Shown piece after piece: positions 1-8,374 of a DNA stretch of 64,000 nucleotides; positions within the stretch are counted from its first letter, which is position 1, and the number at the start of each line of letters is the position of its first letter. This stretch comes from Erythrobacter sp. Lineage in GTDB: Bacteria; Pseudomonadota; Alphaproteobacteria; Sphingomonadales; Sphingomonadaceae. The stretch spans positions 116,091 to 180,090 of the forward strand of contig JAACTB010000010.1 of NCBI GenBank assembly GCA_009993605.1. The letters are read 5' to 3'. The notes under the pieces were generated by a model. It did no database searches. It was not told where the DNA came from and worked only from the letters and a program-made list of their open reading frames with translations. Both the position numbers and the translations under genes were made by a program.

Positions 1-906
1 GACACGCCGGTTGACCATGCCGCTGCCCAGCAATTCCATCCAGCCATGGCCCGGCGCATCGCCATCGCCGCCCAGAACCCGCCTGCCATTCACGTCCTTC
101 CACCCGACATCGACTTCGACGCTGGGTTCGGTGAAGGGGAAATAGCTGGGGCGCAGGCGCAGCACGATATCGTCACGCTCGAAGAAGGCCTTGAGGAAGG
201 TTTCCAGCGTCCATTTCAAATGGCCGAGATGGATATCCCGGTCGATGACGAGGCCTTCGATCTGATGGAACATCGGCGTGTGCGTGGCATCGCTGTCGCT
301 GCGATAGACGCGGCCCGGCGCGATGATGCGGATCGGCGCGCCGTTCGCGACCATCGAGCGGATCTGGACCGGCGAGGTGTGCGTCCTCAAAAGCATCCGC
401 CGTCCCTCGGAATCCGTATCCGGGAAATAGAACGTGTCATGCATGGCGCGCGCGGGGTGCGTTTCGGCCATGTTGAGCGCGGTGAAATTGTGCCAGTCGT
501 CCTCGATCTCGGGCCCGGTGGCGACCGAGAAGCCAAGATCGGCGAAGATCTCCGCCAGCTCGTCCATTACCTGGCTGACGGGATGGACCGATCCCTTCGG
601 CGTGGCAGGCGCGGGGAGCGTCAGGTCGAGCGTTTCGGACGCCAACCGCGCTTCCAGCGCCGCCGCTTCCAGCACCGCCTTGCGATCCTCCACCGCATCG
701 GCGACGCGCGTGCGCAGCCCCTGGATGCGGGGCGCTTCCTGCTGGCGTTCTTCCGGGCACATCTTGCCCAGCGTCTTCATCAGCTGGCTGATCCAGCCCT
801 GCTTGCCCAGCGCCTCGACGCGGATCGCTTCGACCTGATCGACGCTGTCGGCTTTATGCAGCCGCTCCAGCGTGTCGGTGACCTGTTGTTCGTGTTCGGT
901 GCTCAT
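1..906 (-). CDS. pheS: Phenylalanine-tRNA ligase alpha subunit, 3' end beyond window
   Basis: This is the catalytic alpha subunit of the cytoplasmic phenylalanyl-tRNA synthetase, a class II enzyme that works as an alpha2beta2 complex with PheT. About 302 residues are visible of the roughly 360 usual; the C-terminus lies beyond base 1. The N-terminal coiled-coil tRNA-binding arm (residues 1-90) is followed by the class II core, with [18 protein letters not shown] and the [12 protein letters not shown] stretch typical of PheS. Translation starts at the ATG at 906. It follows rplT and rpmI on the same strand, the common bacterial order, and pheT is expected just outside the window. A terminator-like hairpin lies in the gap to rplT. 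Identification is secure. Confidence 0.96.
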   Translation of the reverse strand, partial: MSTEHEQQVTDTLERLHKADSVDQVEAIRVEALGKQGWISQLMKTLGKMCPEERQQEAPRIQGLRTRVADAVEDRKAVLEAAALEARLASETLDLTLPAPATPKGSVHPVSQVMDELAEIFADLGFSVATGPEIEDDWHNFTALNMAETHPARAMHDTFYFPDTDSEGRRMLLRTHTSPVQIRSMVANGAPIRIIAPGRVYRSDSDATHTPMFHQIEGLVIDRDIHLGHLKWTLETFLKAFFERDDIVLRLRPSYFPFTEPSVEVDVGWKDVNGRRVLGGDGDAPGHGWMELLGSGMVNRRV

Positions 907-933
907 CGTGGCGCTCGATTAGGAGGGACAACG

Positions 934-970
934 AAAAAGCGCCACCCCCGCATATGCGGGAATGGCGCTT
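934..970 (-). terminator. Hairpin plus T-run between rplT and pheS (terminator or attenuator)
   Basis: Bases 937-944 pair perfectly with 963-970, and inside this stem lies the palindrome CCCGCATATGCGGG at 947-960. Read on the minus strand, the hairpin is followed by TTTTT, the form of a Rho-independent terminator. It sits 23 bases after the rplT stop and about 30 bases before the pheS start. It could therefore end the ribosomal protein transcript partly and allow attenuated read-through into pheS. No leader peptide was seen, so regulation by phenylalanine supply is only a possibility. Confidence 0.8.
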
Positions 971-992
971 CCTCGATTTTCATTTCAGCAAA

Positions 993-1352
993 TCAGGCGG
1001 GAAGCGCGTCCTTCGCCTGCTTGATGATGCCGCTGAACGCGCCCGCTTCGTTCATGGCGAGATCGGCCATAACCTTGCGATCGAGTTCGATCCCGGCCAG
1101 CTTCACGCCGTGCATGAACTGCGAATAGGTCAGGCCTTCGGCGCGGACGGCGGCGTTGATGCGCTGGATCCACAGGGCGCGGAAGGTGCGCTTCTTAACC
1201 TTGCGGTCGCGATAGGCGTACTGGCCGGCCTTTTCGACGGCCTGGCGCGCGACGCGGATGGTGTTCTTGCGGCGGCCGCGATAGCCCTTGGCCTGGTCTA
1301 GGAGCCGCTTGTGCTTCTGGCGCGTGGTGACGCCGCGTTTGATGCGAGGCAT
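993..1352 (-). CDS. rplT: 50S ribosomal protein L20
   Basis: L20 is a 119-residue, very basic protein that binds 23S rRNA early in assembly of the large subunit. The N-terminus [16 protein letters not shown] and the central [17 protein letters not shown] and [16 protein letters not shown] stretches are diagnostic, and the length is typical. It lies 59 bases downstream of rpmI on the same strand, the usual rpmI-rplT pair. L20 represses its own operon in some bacteria, but no leader pseudoknot could be identified here by eye. infC, often upstream of rpmI, is not in the window; a dehydrogenase gene is found there instead. Confidence 0.97.
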   Translation of the reverse strand: MPRIKRGVTTRQKHKRLLDQAKGYRGRRKNTIRVARQAVEKAGQYAYRDRKVKKRTFRALWIQRINAAVRAEGLTYSQFMHGVKLAGIELDRKVMADLAMNEAGAFSGIIKQAKDALPA

Positions 1353-1411
1353 ATCAGTATATCCTTATGATCCGGAGAGGCGCGCAGCCACGAAGCCGCG
1401 CAGCCGAAACC

Positions 1412-1621
1412 TCACTTGAGGCCGTAGGGCGCCCACTGCTTGATGTGGCCTACATCGCAGTCGGCCATCACTTCGGTGCCGCGGCGCTGGCGGATATACT
1501 TCGCATTATGGCTCATCAAACGGTGGCGCTTGCCCGCGACACCATGCTTGACCTTGCCGGTGGCGGTGAATTTGAAGCGTTTCTTCACACCGCTCTTGGT
1601 CTTCAGCTTGGGCATTTTCAT
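1412..1621 (-). CDS. rpmI: 50S ribosomal protein L35
   Basis: L35 is a small basic protein of the large ribosomal subunit. The 69-residue frame contains the family signature MPKLKTKSGVKKRFKFTATG and the RHRLMSHNAKYIRQRRGT stretch. Two in-frame ATGs are present, at 1621 and 1615. The second gives the canonical MPKLKTK start, so the protein may be 67 residues. It is the first gene of the rpmI-rplT-(pheS) minus-strand group, with its promoter probably in the 130 bases between 1622 and the SDR stop at 1752. Confidence 0.96.
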   Translation of the reverse strand: MKMPKLKTKSGVKKRFKFTATGKVKHGVAGKRHRLMSHNAKYIRQRRGTEVMADCDVGHIKQWAPYGLK

Positions 1622-1751
1622 CTCCTATGGCAGAGACACGTCCGAACCGGCCCTGGCAGCCCTTGTCGCCAGGCAGGCAGATGAATCACGTGTCAGTGAA
1701 GGCGCGCGACATAGCGTTTTACGGGCCAAACGCAAGTCGGAAGTGCCCAAA

Positions 1752-2492
1752 TCAGAAGTGGCTCAGATAGCCTCCGTCGACGGCGAGCGAATGGCCCGTG
1801 ACATAGCCCGCCTCGTCCGAGACGAGATAGGCGACCGCGCCCGCGACTTCGTCCGGCTGGCCCCAGCGCCCAAGCGCGGTGCGGCGCTGGAGATGCGCGG
1901 CGACGTCTTCGTCCGCCACCATGTCCGCATTCGCCTGCGTGGCGAAATAGCCCGGTGCGACCGAATTGACCGTGATCCCGCTGCCGCCCAGTTCGGCCGC
2001 CAGCGCGCGGGTCAGCGCGGCGAGCCCGCCTTTGCTCGCCGTATAAAGGACATCCCCGCGCGCGATCTCGGCGGCTATAGACGTAATGTTGACGATGCGC
2101 CCGAACCCGCGCGGCCGCATGTTCGCGGCGGCCCGGCGAGCGAGATCGAAGGGCGCAACGAGGTTCACCGCGAGCAGCGCTGCCATGTCGGCGCGCGCCA
2201 GTTCGTCGAGCGGGCGGCGGTCGCGCTGGCCGACATTGTTGACGAGAATGTCCAGCCCGCCCTCGCCCAGCCTCTCGAAGGCGGCGGCGGTAGCGGCATC
2301 GTCGGCTATGTCGAAGGGCAAGGCCTGCGCGCGTTCGCCGATCCGCGTCGCCGCATCCGCCAGCGCATCGCCGTCGCGCCCGTTCAGGATCACCTCGGCG
2401 CCCTCGTCCGCCAGCCTCTGCGCGATCGCGAAGCCGATCCCGCGCGCCGCGCCGGTCACCAGCGCGCGCTTGCCCCTCAGCCTGTCACTCAT
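1752..2492 (-). CDS. SDR family NAD(P)-dependent oxidoreductase (FabG-like)
   Basis: This 246-residue protein is a classical short-chain dehydrogenase/reductase. It shows the cofactor-binding TGAARGIG near residue 15, the NNVG structural motif near 85, and the catalytic Ser-Tyr-Lys set (serine in NITSIAAE, then YTASK near 150). A C-terminal DGGYLSHF replaces the common DGG-x-G end. Substrate cannot be read from sequence; FabG-like, gluconate 5-dehydrogenase-like and other sugar or alcohol reductases share this pattern. It lies 16 bases after a second SDR gene on the same strand, so the two are probably co-transcribed and may act in one catabolic route. Confidence 0.9.
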   Translation of the reverse strand: MSDRLRGKRALVTGAARGIGFAIAQRLADEGAEVILNGRDGDALADAATRIGERAQALPFDIADDAATAAAFERLGEGGLDILVNNVGQRDRRPLDELARADMAALLAVNLVAPFDLARRAAANMRPRGFGRIVNITSIAAEIARGDVLYTASKGGLAALTRALAAELGGSGITVNSVAPGYFATQANADMVADEDVAAHLQRRTALGRWGQPDEVAGAVAYLVSDEAGYVTGHSLAVDGGYLSHF

Positions 2493-2508
2493 CTCAATGC
2501 CCGCTCTC

Positions 2509-3288
2509 TCAATGTTCGTAGATCATCTTCACCGTCATGCCACCATCGACGTTCAGATGCTGGCCGGTGACGAAGCCCGCCTCGTGGAGATACTGGATCG
2601 CCTCCGCAATGTCCTGCGGCTCCCCGATCCGGCCCACCGGGTGCTGATCGCGGTCGATGTCGCGGTGGTCCGGGTTCGAACGGTCCTCCTTCTTCTGCCA
2701 CGGCCCGGTCTCGATCCAGCCGGGGCGGATCGCATTGACGCGGATATCGGGGCCCAGCGTCACCGCCATGGCGTGGGTCAGCGCGTCGAGCCCGCCCTTG
2801 GCCGAGGCATAGGCATAGCTTTCGGGCTCGCTCATCACCGCACGGGTGGAGGAGATGTTGACCACGCTCGCGCTGTCGCCGTTCCCGGCGGCCCGGCGCA
2901 GAAACGGAATCGCGGAACGGCTGACGAGGAAAGCGGCGGTCAGGGAAGCGTCGATCCAGGCCTGCCATTTTTCCAGCGACAGATCCTCGAGCGGGCCCGA
3001 ATACGGGTCGGCAATGCCGCTATTGTTGACGAGGCAGTGGATCGCATCCTCGCCGATCCAGTCCGCTATCTTCTCAAACGCCTTCGCGACCGGCTTCTCC
3101 TTGCCGACGTCGCAGGCCAGAAGCAGTGCCGTGTCGCCCGGCAGAGTGTCGCGCAATTCGCCTAGAGCTTCCTCGTCCAGGTCGAGACCGACGACGCGCC
3201 AGCCAAGGCCGTGAAAATGCATGAGCGCAGCGCGCCCGATCCCGTTGCCCGCGCCGGTGATCACTATCGTCTGCTTGCCATCCTGCAT
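2509..3288 (-). CDS. SDR family oxidoreductase
   Basis: This is a second classical short-chain dehydrogenase, 259 residues long. It has the TGAGNGIG nucleotide-binding motif near residue 12, the NNSG motif near 90, and the catalytic serine in NISST followed by YAYASAKGG near 155. The insert between residues 95 and 125 is longer than in FabG. It is the first gene of a two-gene SDR unit and is transcribed away from the rhodopsin gene, with a 93-base shared intergenic region. Its substrate is unknown. A role in retinoid metabolism is conceivable because of the neighbour, but nothing in the sequence shows it. Confidence 0.9.
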   Translation of the reverse strand: MQDGKQTIVITGAGNGIGRAALMHFHGLGWRVVGLDLDEEALGELRDTLPGDTALLLACDVGKEKPVAKAFEKIADWIGEDAIHCLVNNSGIADPYSGPLEDLSLEKWQAWIDASLTAAFLVSRSAIPFLRRAAGNGDSASVVNISSTRAVMSEPESYAYASAKGGLDALTHAMAVTLGPDIRVNAIRPGWIETGPWQKKEDRSNPDHRDIDRDQHPVGRIGEPQDIAEAIQYLHEAGFVTGQHLNVDGGMTVKMIYEH

Positions 3289-3381
3289 CGCGCAACTCCT
3301 CTTGCGGAATTCTCATTCATCCTGTCGCAACCAAACCCGACACTCCGCGTTGCGGATTTATGTGACCCAGGAGAGATTGCC

Positions 3382-4068
3382 ATGACGCCCGAACAAATAC
3401 CGCTGCTGATCGGTTTCATCGTCATGTCCCTGGGTAGCGTCGCGATCTTCCTTCACGGCGACAAACGGCGCGAGTTCCGCCACCACACGCAATTCCATTC
3501 CGTTGTCCCCTTCATCGCCGCGACCGCCTATCTGGCGATGACGCTCGGCACCGGGGTCATCGCGATCGGCGATACGACGATCTATTTCCCGCGCTATATC
3601 GACTGGTCGGTGACCACCCCGATCCTGCTCGCCGGGCTGATCCTGACCGGACTGCACGAGCATCCCCGCCACTCGACCTACATCCTGCCCGCCATCGTGC
3701 TCGACGTGATCATGATCGCGACCGGCCTGGTCGCCGCGCTGACCGACGATCCGACGCAGAAGCTGGTCTGGTTCGCCTGGTCCTGTGCGGCCTTTGCGGG
3801 CGTGCTCTACATCCTGTGGAAGCCGGTGTGCGACGTCAGCGACGATCTGGGTGGCGGGATGAAGACCGTCTACCGCGCGAACCTGATCTTCCTGACGGTG
3901 GTATGGCTGATCTATCCGCTGGCCTTCGCGATCGGGCCGGAATGGCTCGGCATGATCTCCGGCGTCGGCAGCCTGTGGCTGATCCTGGTCCTCGATGTGA
4001 CGGCCAAGGTCGTTTACGGTTTCGTCGCGACCGCGCGCTTCAAGAAGCTTCCCGACGGGACGCCATAA
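3382..4068 (+). CDS. Microbial rhodopsin, DTG-type putative light-driven proton pump
   Basis: This 228-residue, seven-helix membrane protein is a microbial (type 1) rhodopsin. Helix C reads RYIDWSVTTPILLAG, giving the proton acceptor Asp74 (bacteriorhodopsin Asp85), Thr78 and Gly85 where the cytoplasmic proton donor (Asp96) normally sits. Helix B has His39 at the place of bacteriorhodopsin Thr46. Helix G carries Asp205 and the retinal lysine Lys209 in LDVTAKV. Gly in the donor position with a helix-B His defines the described proteobacterial DTG pump group. Leu82 at the position equivalent to proteorhodopsin 105 suggests green absorption. The start at 3382 was chosen over upstream codons for the AGGAGA ribosome site at 3368-3373. 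No retinal or carotenoid synthesis gene lies in the window. Confidence 0.93.
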   Translation: MTPEQIPLLIGFIVMSLGSVAIFLHGDKRREFRHHTQFHSVVPFIAATAYLAMTLGTGVIAIGDTTIYFPRYIDWSVTTPILLAGLILTGLHEHPRHSTYILPAIVLDVIMIATGLVAALTDDPTQKLVWFAWSCAAFAGVLYILWKPVCDVSDDLGGGMKTVYRANLIFLTVVWLIYPLAFAIGPEWLGMISGVGSLWLILVLDVTAKVVYGFVATARFKKLPDGTP

Positions 4069-4090
4069 CAGACGCGCCGCTACGGGTGAT

Positions 4091-4897
4091 CTAGCCCATC
4101 GCTTCCAGCACGTCGTCGAGCCGCGCAGGATCGCCCAAAGCGAGGACGGTGCCGTCGCTATCGGCATCGAGCGGATTGCCCTGCCAGTCGGACATGGTGC
4201 CGCCCGCCCCTTCGACCACCGGAACCAGCGCGGCATAGTCGTAGATCGCCATGCCCGCCTCGCATACGATGTCGATATGGCCGCCTGCGAGCAGGCCGTA
4301 ATTGTAGCAGTCCCCGCCATAGACGATGGTCGCCTGCCGCGCATTGCCGCCGACCGCGCCGGCGAGCTTCATGTATCCGTCCGCCTCCTCGCGCCCGAAA
4401 TAATGCGGGCTGCTGGTGGCGAGCACGGCCCCGTCGAGCGTCGGGCAGGTGCGCGTCGTCACGGGTTTCCCGTTGAAGGTCGTCCCTTCGCCGACCATCC
4501 CCGCCCAGCGTTCGCGCCCCACCGGCTGATCGATCACGCCGAGGACGGGCCAGCCATCCTGCATCAGCGCGATCAGCGTGCCGAAGATGGGTCGCCCGGC
4601 CATGAAGCTGATGGTCCCGTCGATCGGATCGAGAACCCAGCGCCGCCCGGCTGTCTCGCGGGTCAGGCCGTATTCCTCGCCCAAGATCCCGTCATCGGTC
4701 CGCTCCTTTTCGAGGATCGCGCGAATCGCGGCCTCTGCGGCGCGATCGGCCTCGGTCACGGGGGATTTGTCGGCCTTGCGCTCGCTTTCCCAATCTCCGC
4801 GAAACAGGGGCCGGATCGCCGCGCCCGCCGCATCGGCCAGGCGGTGCGCTAGGGCGAGATCGTCTGCGGTCGGGGCGGCGTTCTGCGATAAAACCAT
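4091..4897 (-). CDS. hisN: Inositol monophosphatase family phosphatase, probably histidinol-phosphatase
   Basis: This 268-residue protein belongs to the lithium-sensitive, Mg-dependent inositol monophosphatase fold. The metal-binding motifs are GEE near residue 75 and DPIDGTISF near 93, and the second aspartate region is YDYAALVPVVEGAGG near 222. In alphaproteobacteria this subfamily, with DPIDGT-x-SF and a conserved YGGDCYNYG loop, usually removes phosphate from histidinol phosphate in histidine synthesis. No other his gene is nearby, so hisN is a family-based call; a general IMPase role remains possible. It converges on the rhodopsin gene with a 22-base gap. Confidence 0.85.
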   Translation of the reverse strand: MVLSQNAAPTADDLALAHRLADAAGAAIRPLFRGDWESERKADKSPVTEADRAAEAAIRAILEKERTDDGILGEEYGLTRETAGRRWVLDPIDGTISFMAGRPIFGTLIALMQDGWPVLGVIDQPVGRERWAGMVGEGTTFNGKPVTTRTCPTLDGAVLATSSPHYFGREEADGYMKLAGAVGGNARQATIVYGGDCYNYGLLAGGHIDIVCEAGMAIYDYAALVPVVEGAGGTMSDWQGNPLDADSDGTVLALGDPARLDDVLEAMG

Positions 4898-5072
4898 GAT
4901 GCGCGCCTAGCAGCGGACACGGCGCTGACAAGCCTCGAACCGCGCGGCGGGCCTCGGTCAGGCCTTAGCCATGCGCGGTGGGCCGGGACCTTTTCGCGTC
5001 CGTAAGCGCTGTCGCATTACACCAAAACACTTATGGACTTGACGCGGTCGCACGCTTTCACATGGAACCCTG

Positions 5073-5085
5073 ATACAATTTGTAT
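5073..5085. promoter_or_regulatory. Perfect 13-bp palindrome upstream of the AraC-type regulator
   Basis: ATACAATTTGTAT is a perfect inverted repeat (6-base arms, one central base) centred 35 bases before the chosen start of the regulator gene. It stands out in an otherwise GC-rich 216-base divergent intergenic region. It may be an operator, possibly for autoregulation, but AraC-family proteins usually bind direct repeats, so another regulator is equally possible. Confidence 0.35.
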
Positions 5086-5113
5086 TTTCTGGCGTAATCT
5101 AACGGGGGTTGGA

Positions 5114-6121
5114 ATGGCTACGCGACGTGCGGCGGAGGAAGAGGAGCGGGAGGGCGAAACGGTCGATGGGGCCGCGTCCGCGCCGCTGGTCGGCCGCACC
5201 GGGCGGGCGCGCGACGGCAATGCCCTCGCCCTCAACGTCGCGCCCGAGGCCGATCTGAAACCGTGGTTGAGCTGGTTCGCCGCCACCGATGCGGACATGC
5301 CGGCGGGCGGCATTCTCGAAGGCGGCATCTTAAGCGATCATGCCGCGATCAGAGTGCTTCACGGCGGCACCTGGTCGGCTCAGACCGCCGACGGCCCGCG
5401 CGTGTTCGCGCCGGGAGAGCGTGGGATGACGCTCTATTTCGGGCCACAGAGCAAGGTCATGCCGATCACCGTCGACGGTCCGTTCAAGGTCATCAGCATC
5501 TATCTCGGCCTCGGAGGCGCGCAGGCGCTGAGCGCTCCGGCACAAAGCGAGATGATCGACCGGGTGCTCGATTACGACCAGCTGACCGGTCGCGGCCATT
5601 TCGCCTCGCTTTTCGATTTCACGGCCAGCCCGCAGGCCTGGTACAACACCTATGCGCGCGAATTTCGCCGCTATCTCGCGGCGGTGGAGCCTGCCCGTCC
5701 CGATCGCATCGCGCTCGCATTCGAAGCCTGCACGCTCGCGCAGCCGGATTTCACCTTGCAGGGCTTTGCCGAAGCGAACGACGTGTCGACCCGCACGGTC
5801 GAGCGGGTCGTCCGCAAGGCTTACGGCCTGACGCCGAAACAGGTCATGCGCCGCGCCCGCGCGCTGGACCTCGCGGCGGCGCTGCTCGGCGTCGCGCAGA
5901 ACGAGGAAGAGGCAGAGATGAAGCTGCGCTATTACGACCAGTCGCACCAGATCCGCGAGATTCGCCACTTCTTCGACCGGACCCCGCGCCAATTGCGCGA
6001 AGAGGCCAATCCGCTTCTGCTGCTCAATCTCGAAATCCGCCAGTCGCGCCGCATCGAAGCCTTGCAGCGGCTCGATCCCGACCAGCCCGCTCCCTGGCGC
6101 GATCCGCTGGCCGAATTGTAG
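5114..6121 (+). CDS. AraC-type helix-turn-helix transcriptional regulator
   Basis: This protein of about 335 residues has an N-terminal cupin-like or ligand-sensing region and a C-terminal helix-turn-helix pair. The first HTH reads FTLQGFAEANDVSTRTVERVVRKAYG, with the family-typical GLTPKQ linker. The second unit ends in IREIRHFFDRTPRQLREEAN, matching the AraC C-terminal helix. An upstream ATG at 5033 would add 27 residues, but the GGGGGTTGG sequence just before 5114 favours the shorter form. The gene is divergent from hisN and converges on prs. Its target and effector are unknown. Confidence 0.85.
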   Translation: MATRRAAEEEEREGETVDGAASAPLVGRTGRARDGNALALNVAPEADLKPWLSWFAATDADMPAGGILEGGILSDHAAIRVLHGGTWSAQTADGPRVFAPGERGMTLYFGPQSKVMPITVDGPFKVISIYLGLGGAQALSAPAQSEMIDRVLDYDQLTGRGHFASLFDFTASPQAWYNTYAREFRRYLAAVEPARPDRIALAFEACTLAQPDFTLQGFAEANDVSTRTVERVVRKAYGLTPKQVMRRARALDLAAALLGVAQNEEEAEMKLRYYDQSHQIREIRHFFDRTPRQLREEANPLLLLNLEIRQSRRIEALQRLDPDQPAPWRDPLAEL

Positions 6122-6139
6122 CCGCGAGCGAGGCTGCGA

Positions 6140-7075
6140 TCAGTCGAAGAGCGAGCTGACCGAGCTTTCGTCCGCGATGCGCCGCACCGCCTCGCCGATC
6201 AGCGGCGCGATGGTGAGGATGCGGATACGGTCGGAATCCATCGCGTCGTCCGTGGCGCGGATCGAATCGGTGATTACCAGCTCCTTCAGCGCCGACTTGT
6301 CGACGCGCGCCACCGCGCTGCCCGAAAGGACGCCGTGGGTGATGTAGGCGGCCACGCTGCTGGCGCCCTGATCGAGCAGGGCCTGCGCGGCATTGCAGAG
6401 CGTGCCGCCCGAATCGACGATGTCGTCGATCAGGATGCAATGCCGCCCCTGGACCTCGCCGATGATGTTCATGACCTCCGATTCGCCGGGCCGATCGCGC
6501 CGTTTGTCGACGATGGCGAGGGGGGCGTTGTCGAGCCGCTTGGCGAGCGCACGGGCACGCACCACGCCGCCGACATCGGGGCTGACCACCATCAGGTCCT
6601 GATCGCCGTAGCGCGCCTGGATATCGGCGGCCATCACCGGCGCGGCGTAGAGATTGTCGGTCGGGATATCGAAGAAGCCCTGAATCTGCCCGGCGTGGAG
6701 ATCGACCGCCAGCACCCGGTCGGCGCCCGCATGGGTGATGAGGTTCGCGACCAGCTTGGCCGAAATCGGCGTGCGCGGGCCGGGCTTCCTGTCCTGCCGC
6801 GCATAGCCGAAATAGGGGACGACCGCCGTGATCCGCCGCGCCGAGGCGCGCTTCAGCGCATCGATGCAGATCAGCAATTCCATGAGATTGTCGTTGGCCG
6901 GAAAGCTCGTCGACTGGACCACGAACACGTCCTCGCCGCGCACGTTCTCGTGGATCTCGACGAAAATCTCCTCGTCCGCGAAGCGGCGCACGCCCGCATC
7001 CACCAGGGGCATTTCGAGATAGGCCGCGATCGCGCGGGCGAGCGGCAGGTTCGAATTGGCGGCCATGATCTTCAT
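6140..7075 (-). CDS. prs: Ribose-phosphate pyrophosphokinase (PRPP synthetase)
   Basis: The enzyme transfers pyrophosphate from ATP to ribose 5-phosphate and so supplies PRPP for purine, pyrimidine, histidine and NAD synthesis. The 311-residue length is standard for class I enzymes. It shows the flexible catalytic loop around [11 protein letters not shown] (residues 92-102), the conserved [18 protein letters not shown] region and the PRPP-binding loop [13 protein letters not shown] near 218-230. The start at 7075 gives the expected N-terminus. It is monocistronic by position, convergent with the AraC gene and separated from glpX by a 192-base spacer. Confidence 0.97.
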   Translation of the reverse strand: MKIMAANSNLPLARAIAAYLEMPLVDAGVRRFADEEIFVEIHENVRGEDVFVVQSTSFPANDNLMELLICIDALKRASARRITAVVPYFGYARQDRKPGPRTPISAKLVANLITHAGADRVLAVDLHAGQIQGFFDIPTDNLYAAPVMAADIQARYGDQDLMVVSPDVGGVVRARALAKRLDNAPLAIVDKRRDRPGESEVMNIIGEVQGRHCILIDDIVDSGGTLCNAAQALLDQGASSVAAYITHGVLSGSAVARVDKSALKELVITDSIRATDDAMDSDRIRILTIAPLIGEAVRRIADESSVSSLFD

Positions 7076-7167
7076 GTGGGAGCGAATCCTTCCGTAGCGC
7101 GGTTTCGCGCCCCGCCTAGCCGAGCGACATCGTATTGCAACATAAGGGCGGTTTTTGCCCCCATCGG

Positions 7168-7203
7168 CCTACTTCGCCTGATGTTCGCCCTTGATCCACC
7201 GCA
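7168..7203. repeat. Partial copy of the glpX 3' end, 36 bp, 2 mismatches
   Basis: Bases 7168-7203 repeat bases 7267-7302 with only two differences (at 7183 and 7199). The second copy holds the glpX stop codon and its last 11 codons. The first copy lies 64 bases further downstream of the glpX stop, in the spacer before prs. It encodes nothing by itself and looks like the remnant of a short tandem duplication. Confidence 0.85.
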
Positions 7204-7267
7204 TTCCTTAATTGAAGGCGTGCGAGGACCGTCGCGCACTGGGCGGGGCAGAGTAATTTCCCGCTGC

Positions 7268-8251
7268 CTACTTCGCCTGATGCTCGCCCTTGATCCAGCG
7301 CACGGTGCCCGAGCTTGCCCGCATCACCACGCTCTCGGTCGTCATCTTGCCGTCGCGGCGATATTTGACGCCTTCGAGCAGGGAGCCGCTGGTCACGCCC
7401 GTGGCGGCGAAGATGCAGTCGCCCTTCACCAGGTCGTCGCGCGTATAGATGCGGTCAAGATCTTCGATCCCCCATTTCGCCGCGCGCGCCTTTTCGTCGT
7501 CGTTGCGGAAGACGAGGCGCCCGTTGAACTGCCCGCCGACGCAGCGCAGGGCCGCTGCCGCCAGAACGCCCTCGGGCGCGCCGCCCTGGCCCATATACAT
7601 GTCGATCGTCGTATCCTCGTCGGTGACCGCGATCACGCCCGCAACGTCCCCGTCGCCGATCAGCACGACCCCGCAGCCGAGCGCGCGCAATTCGGCGATC
7701 AGATCGGCATGGCGCGGCCGGTCGAGCACGCAGACGATGATGTCGCCCGGCGCGACGCCCTTGGCCTCGGCCACCGCCTTGACGTTCTCGGTCGGCGATT
7801 TGGCGAGATCGATGATCCCGTCGGGATAGCCGGGGCCGACCGCCAGCTTGTCCATATAGACGTCCGGCGCGTTCAGGAGGTCGCCTTCGCCCGCCGCCGC
7901 CAGCACGGCCAGCGAATTGGGCCCCGCCTTGGCCGTGATGGTCGTGCCTTCGAGCGGATCGAGCGCGATGTCGATCTTGGGCCCCTTGCCCGGCGCGCCG
8001 CCGACCTTTTCGCCGATATAGAGCATCGGTGCCTCGTCGCGCTCGCCTTCTCCGATCACGACCGTGCCGTCCATGTAGAGTTCGTCGAAGGCCTTGCGCA
8101 TGGCTTCGACCGCAGCGGCATCGGCGGCTTTTTCATCCCCCCGCCCGATGAGTTTGGACGCGGCGACCGCCGCCGCCTCGGTCACGCGGACCATCTCGAG
8201 CACGAGGATACGGTCGAGCGGGTTGCGTGCAGTGTCGGTGGTCGAATTCAT
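7268..8251 (-). CDS. glpX: Class II fructose-1,6-bisphosphatase
   Basis: This 327-residue cytoplasmic enzyme dephosphorylates fructose 1,6-bisphosphate in gluconeogenesis. It has the GlpX signatures VIGEGERDEAPMLYIGEKVG (metal site, near residue 55), DPLEGTTI near 85 and the QGGAPEGVLAAAALRC region near 205. The start at 8251 (MNSTTD) is preferred; a longer frame reaching 8341 would add 30 residues without similarity to the family. The gene is downstream of hom and a thioesterase on the same strand but is separated from them by a convergent secreted-protein gene. A partial copy of its last codons is found just downstream. Confidence 0.96.
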   Translation of the reverse strand: MNSTTDTARNPLDRILVLEMVRVTEAAAVAASKLIGRGDEKAADAAAVEAMRKAFDELYMDGTVVIGEGERDEAPMLYIGEKVGGAPGKGPKIDIALDPLEGTTITAKAGPNSLAVLAAAGEGDLLNAPDVYMDKLAVGPGYPDGIIDLAKSPTENVKAVAEAKGVAPGDIIVCVLDRPRHADLIAELRALGCGVVLIGDGDVAGVIAVTDEDTTIDMYMGQGGAPEGVLAAAALRCVGGQFNGRLVFRNDDEKARAAKWGIEDLDRIYTRDDLVKGDCIFAATGVTSGSLLEGVKYRRDGKMTTESVVMRASSGTVRWIKGEHQAK

Positions 8252-8374
8252 GGCCGGTTCAGTCCCCAAAGCGGTCTTTGCGCGGCGGAGTAGACAGGGA
8301 GGATGGGCTTGTCGAGACAATCGGCGCCAGGGCTGGTGCACTTACCGTTTCGATTCCGTCGGATCGGGCGAGGA

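Noticed and set aside
6335-8293. A 652-codon plus-strand frame over prs and glpX
   Set aside because: It lies opposite two secure genes and crosses their spacer; composition is that of an antisense shadow.
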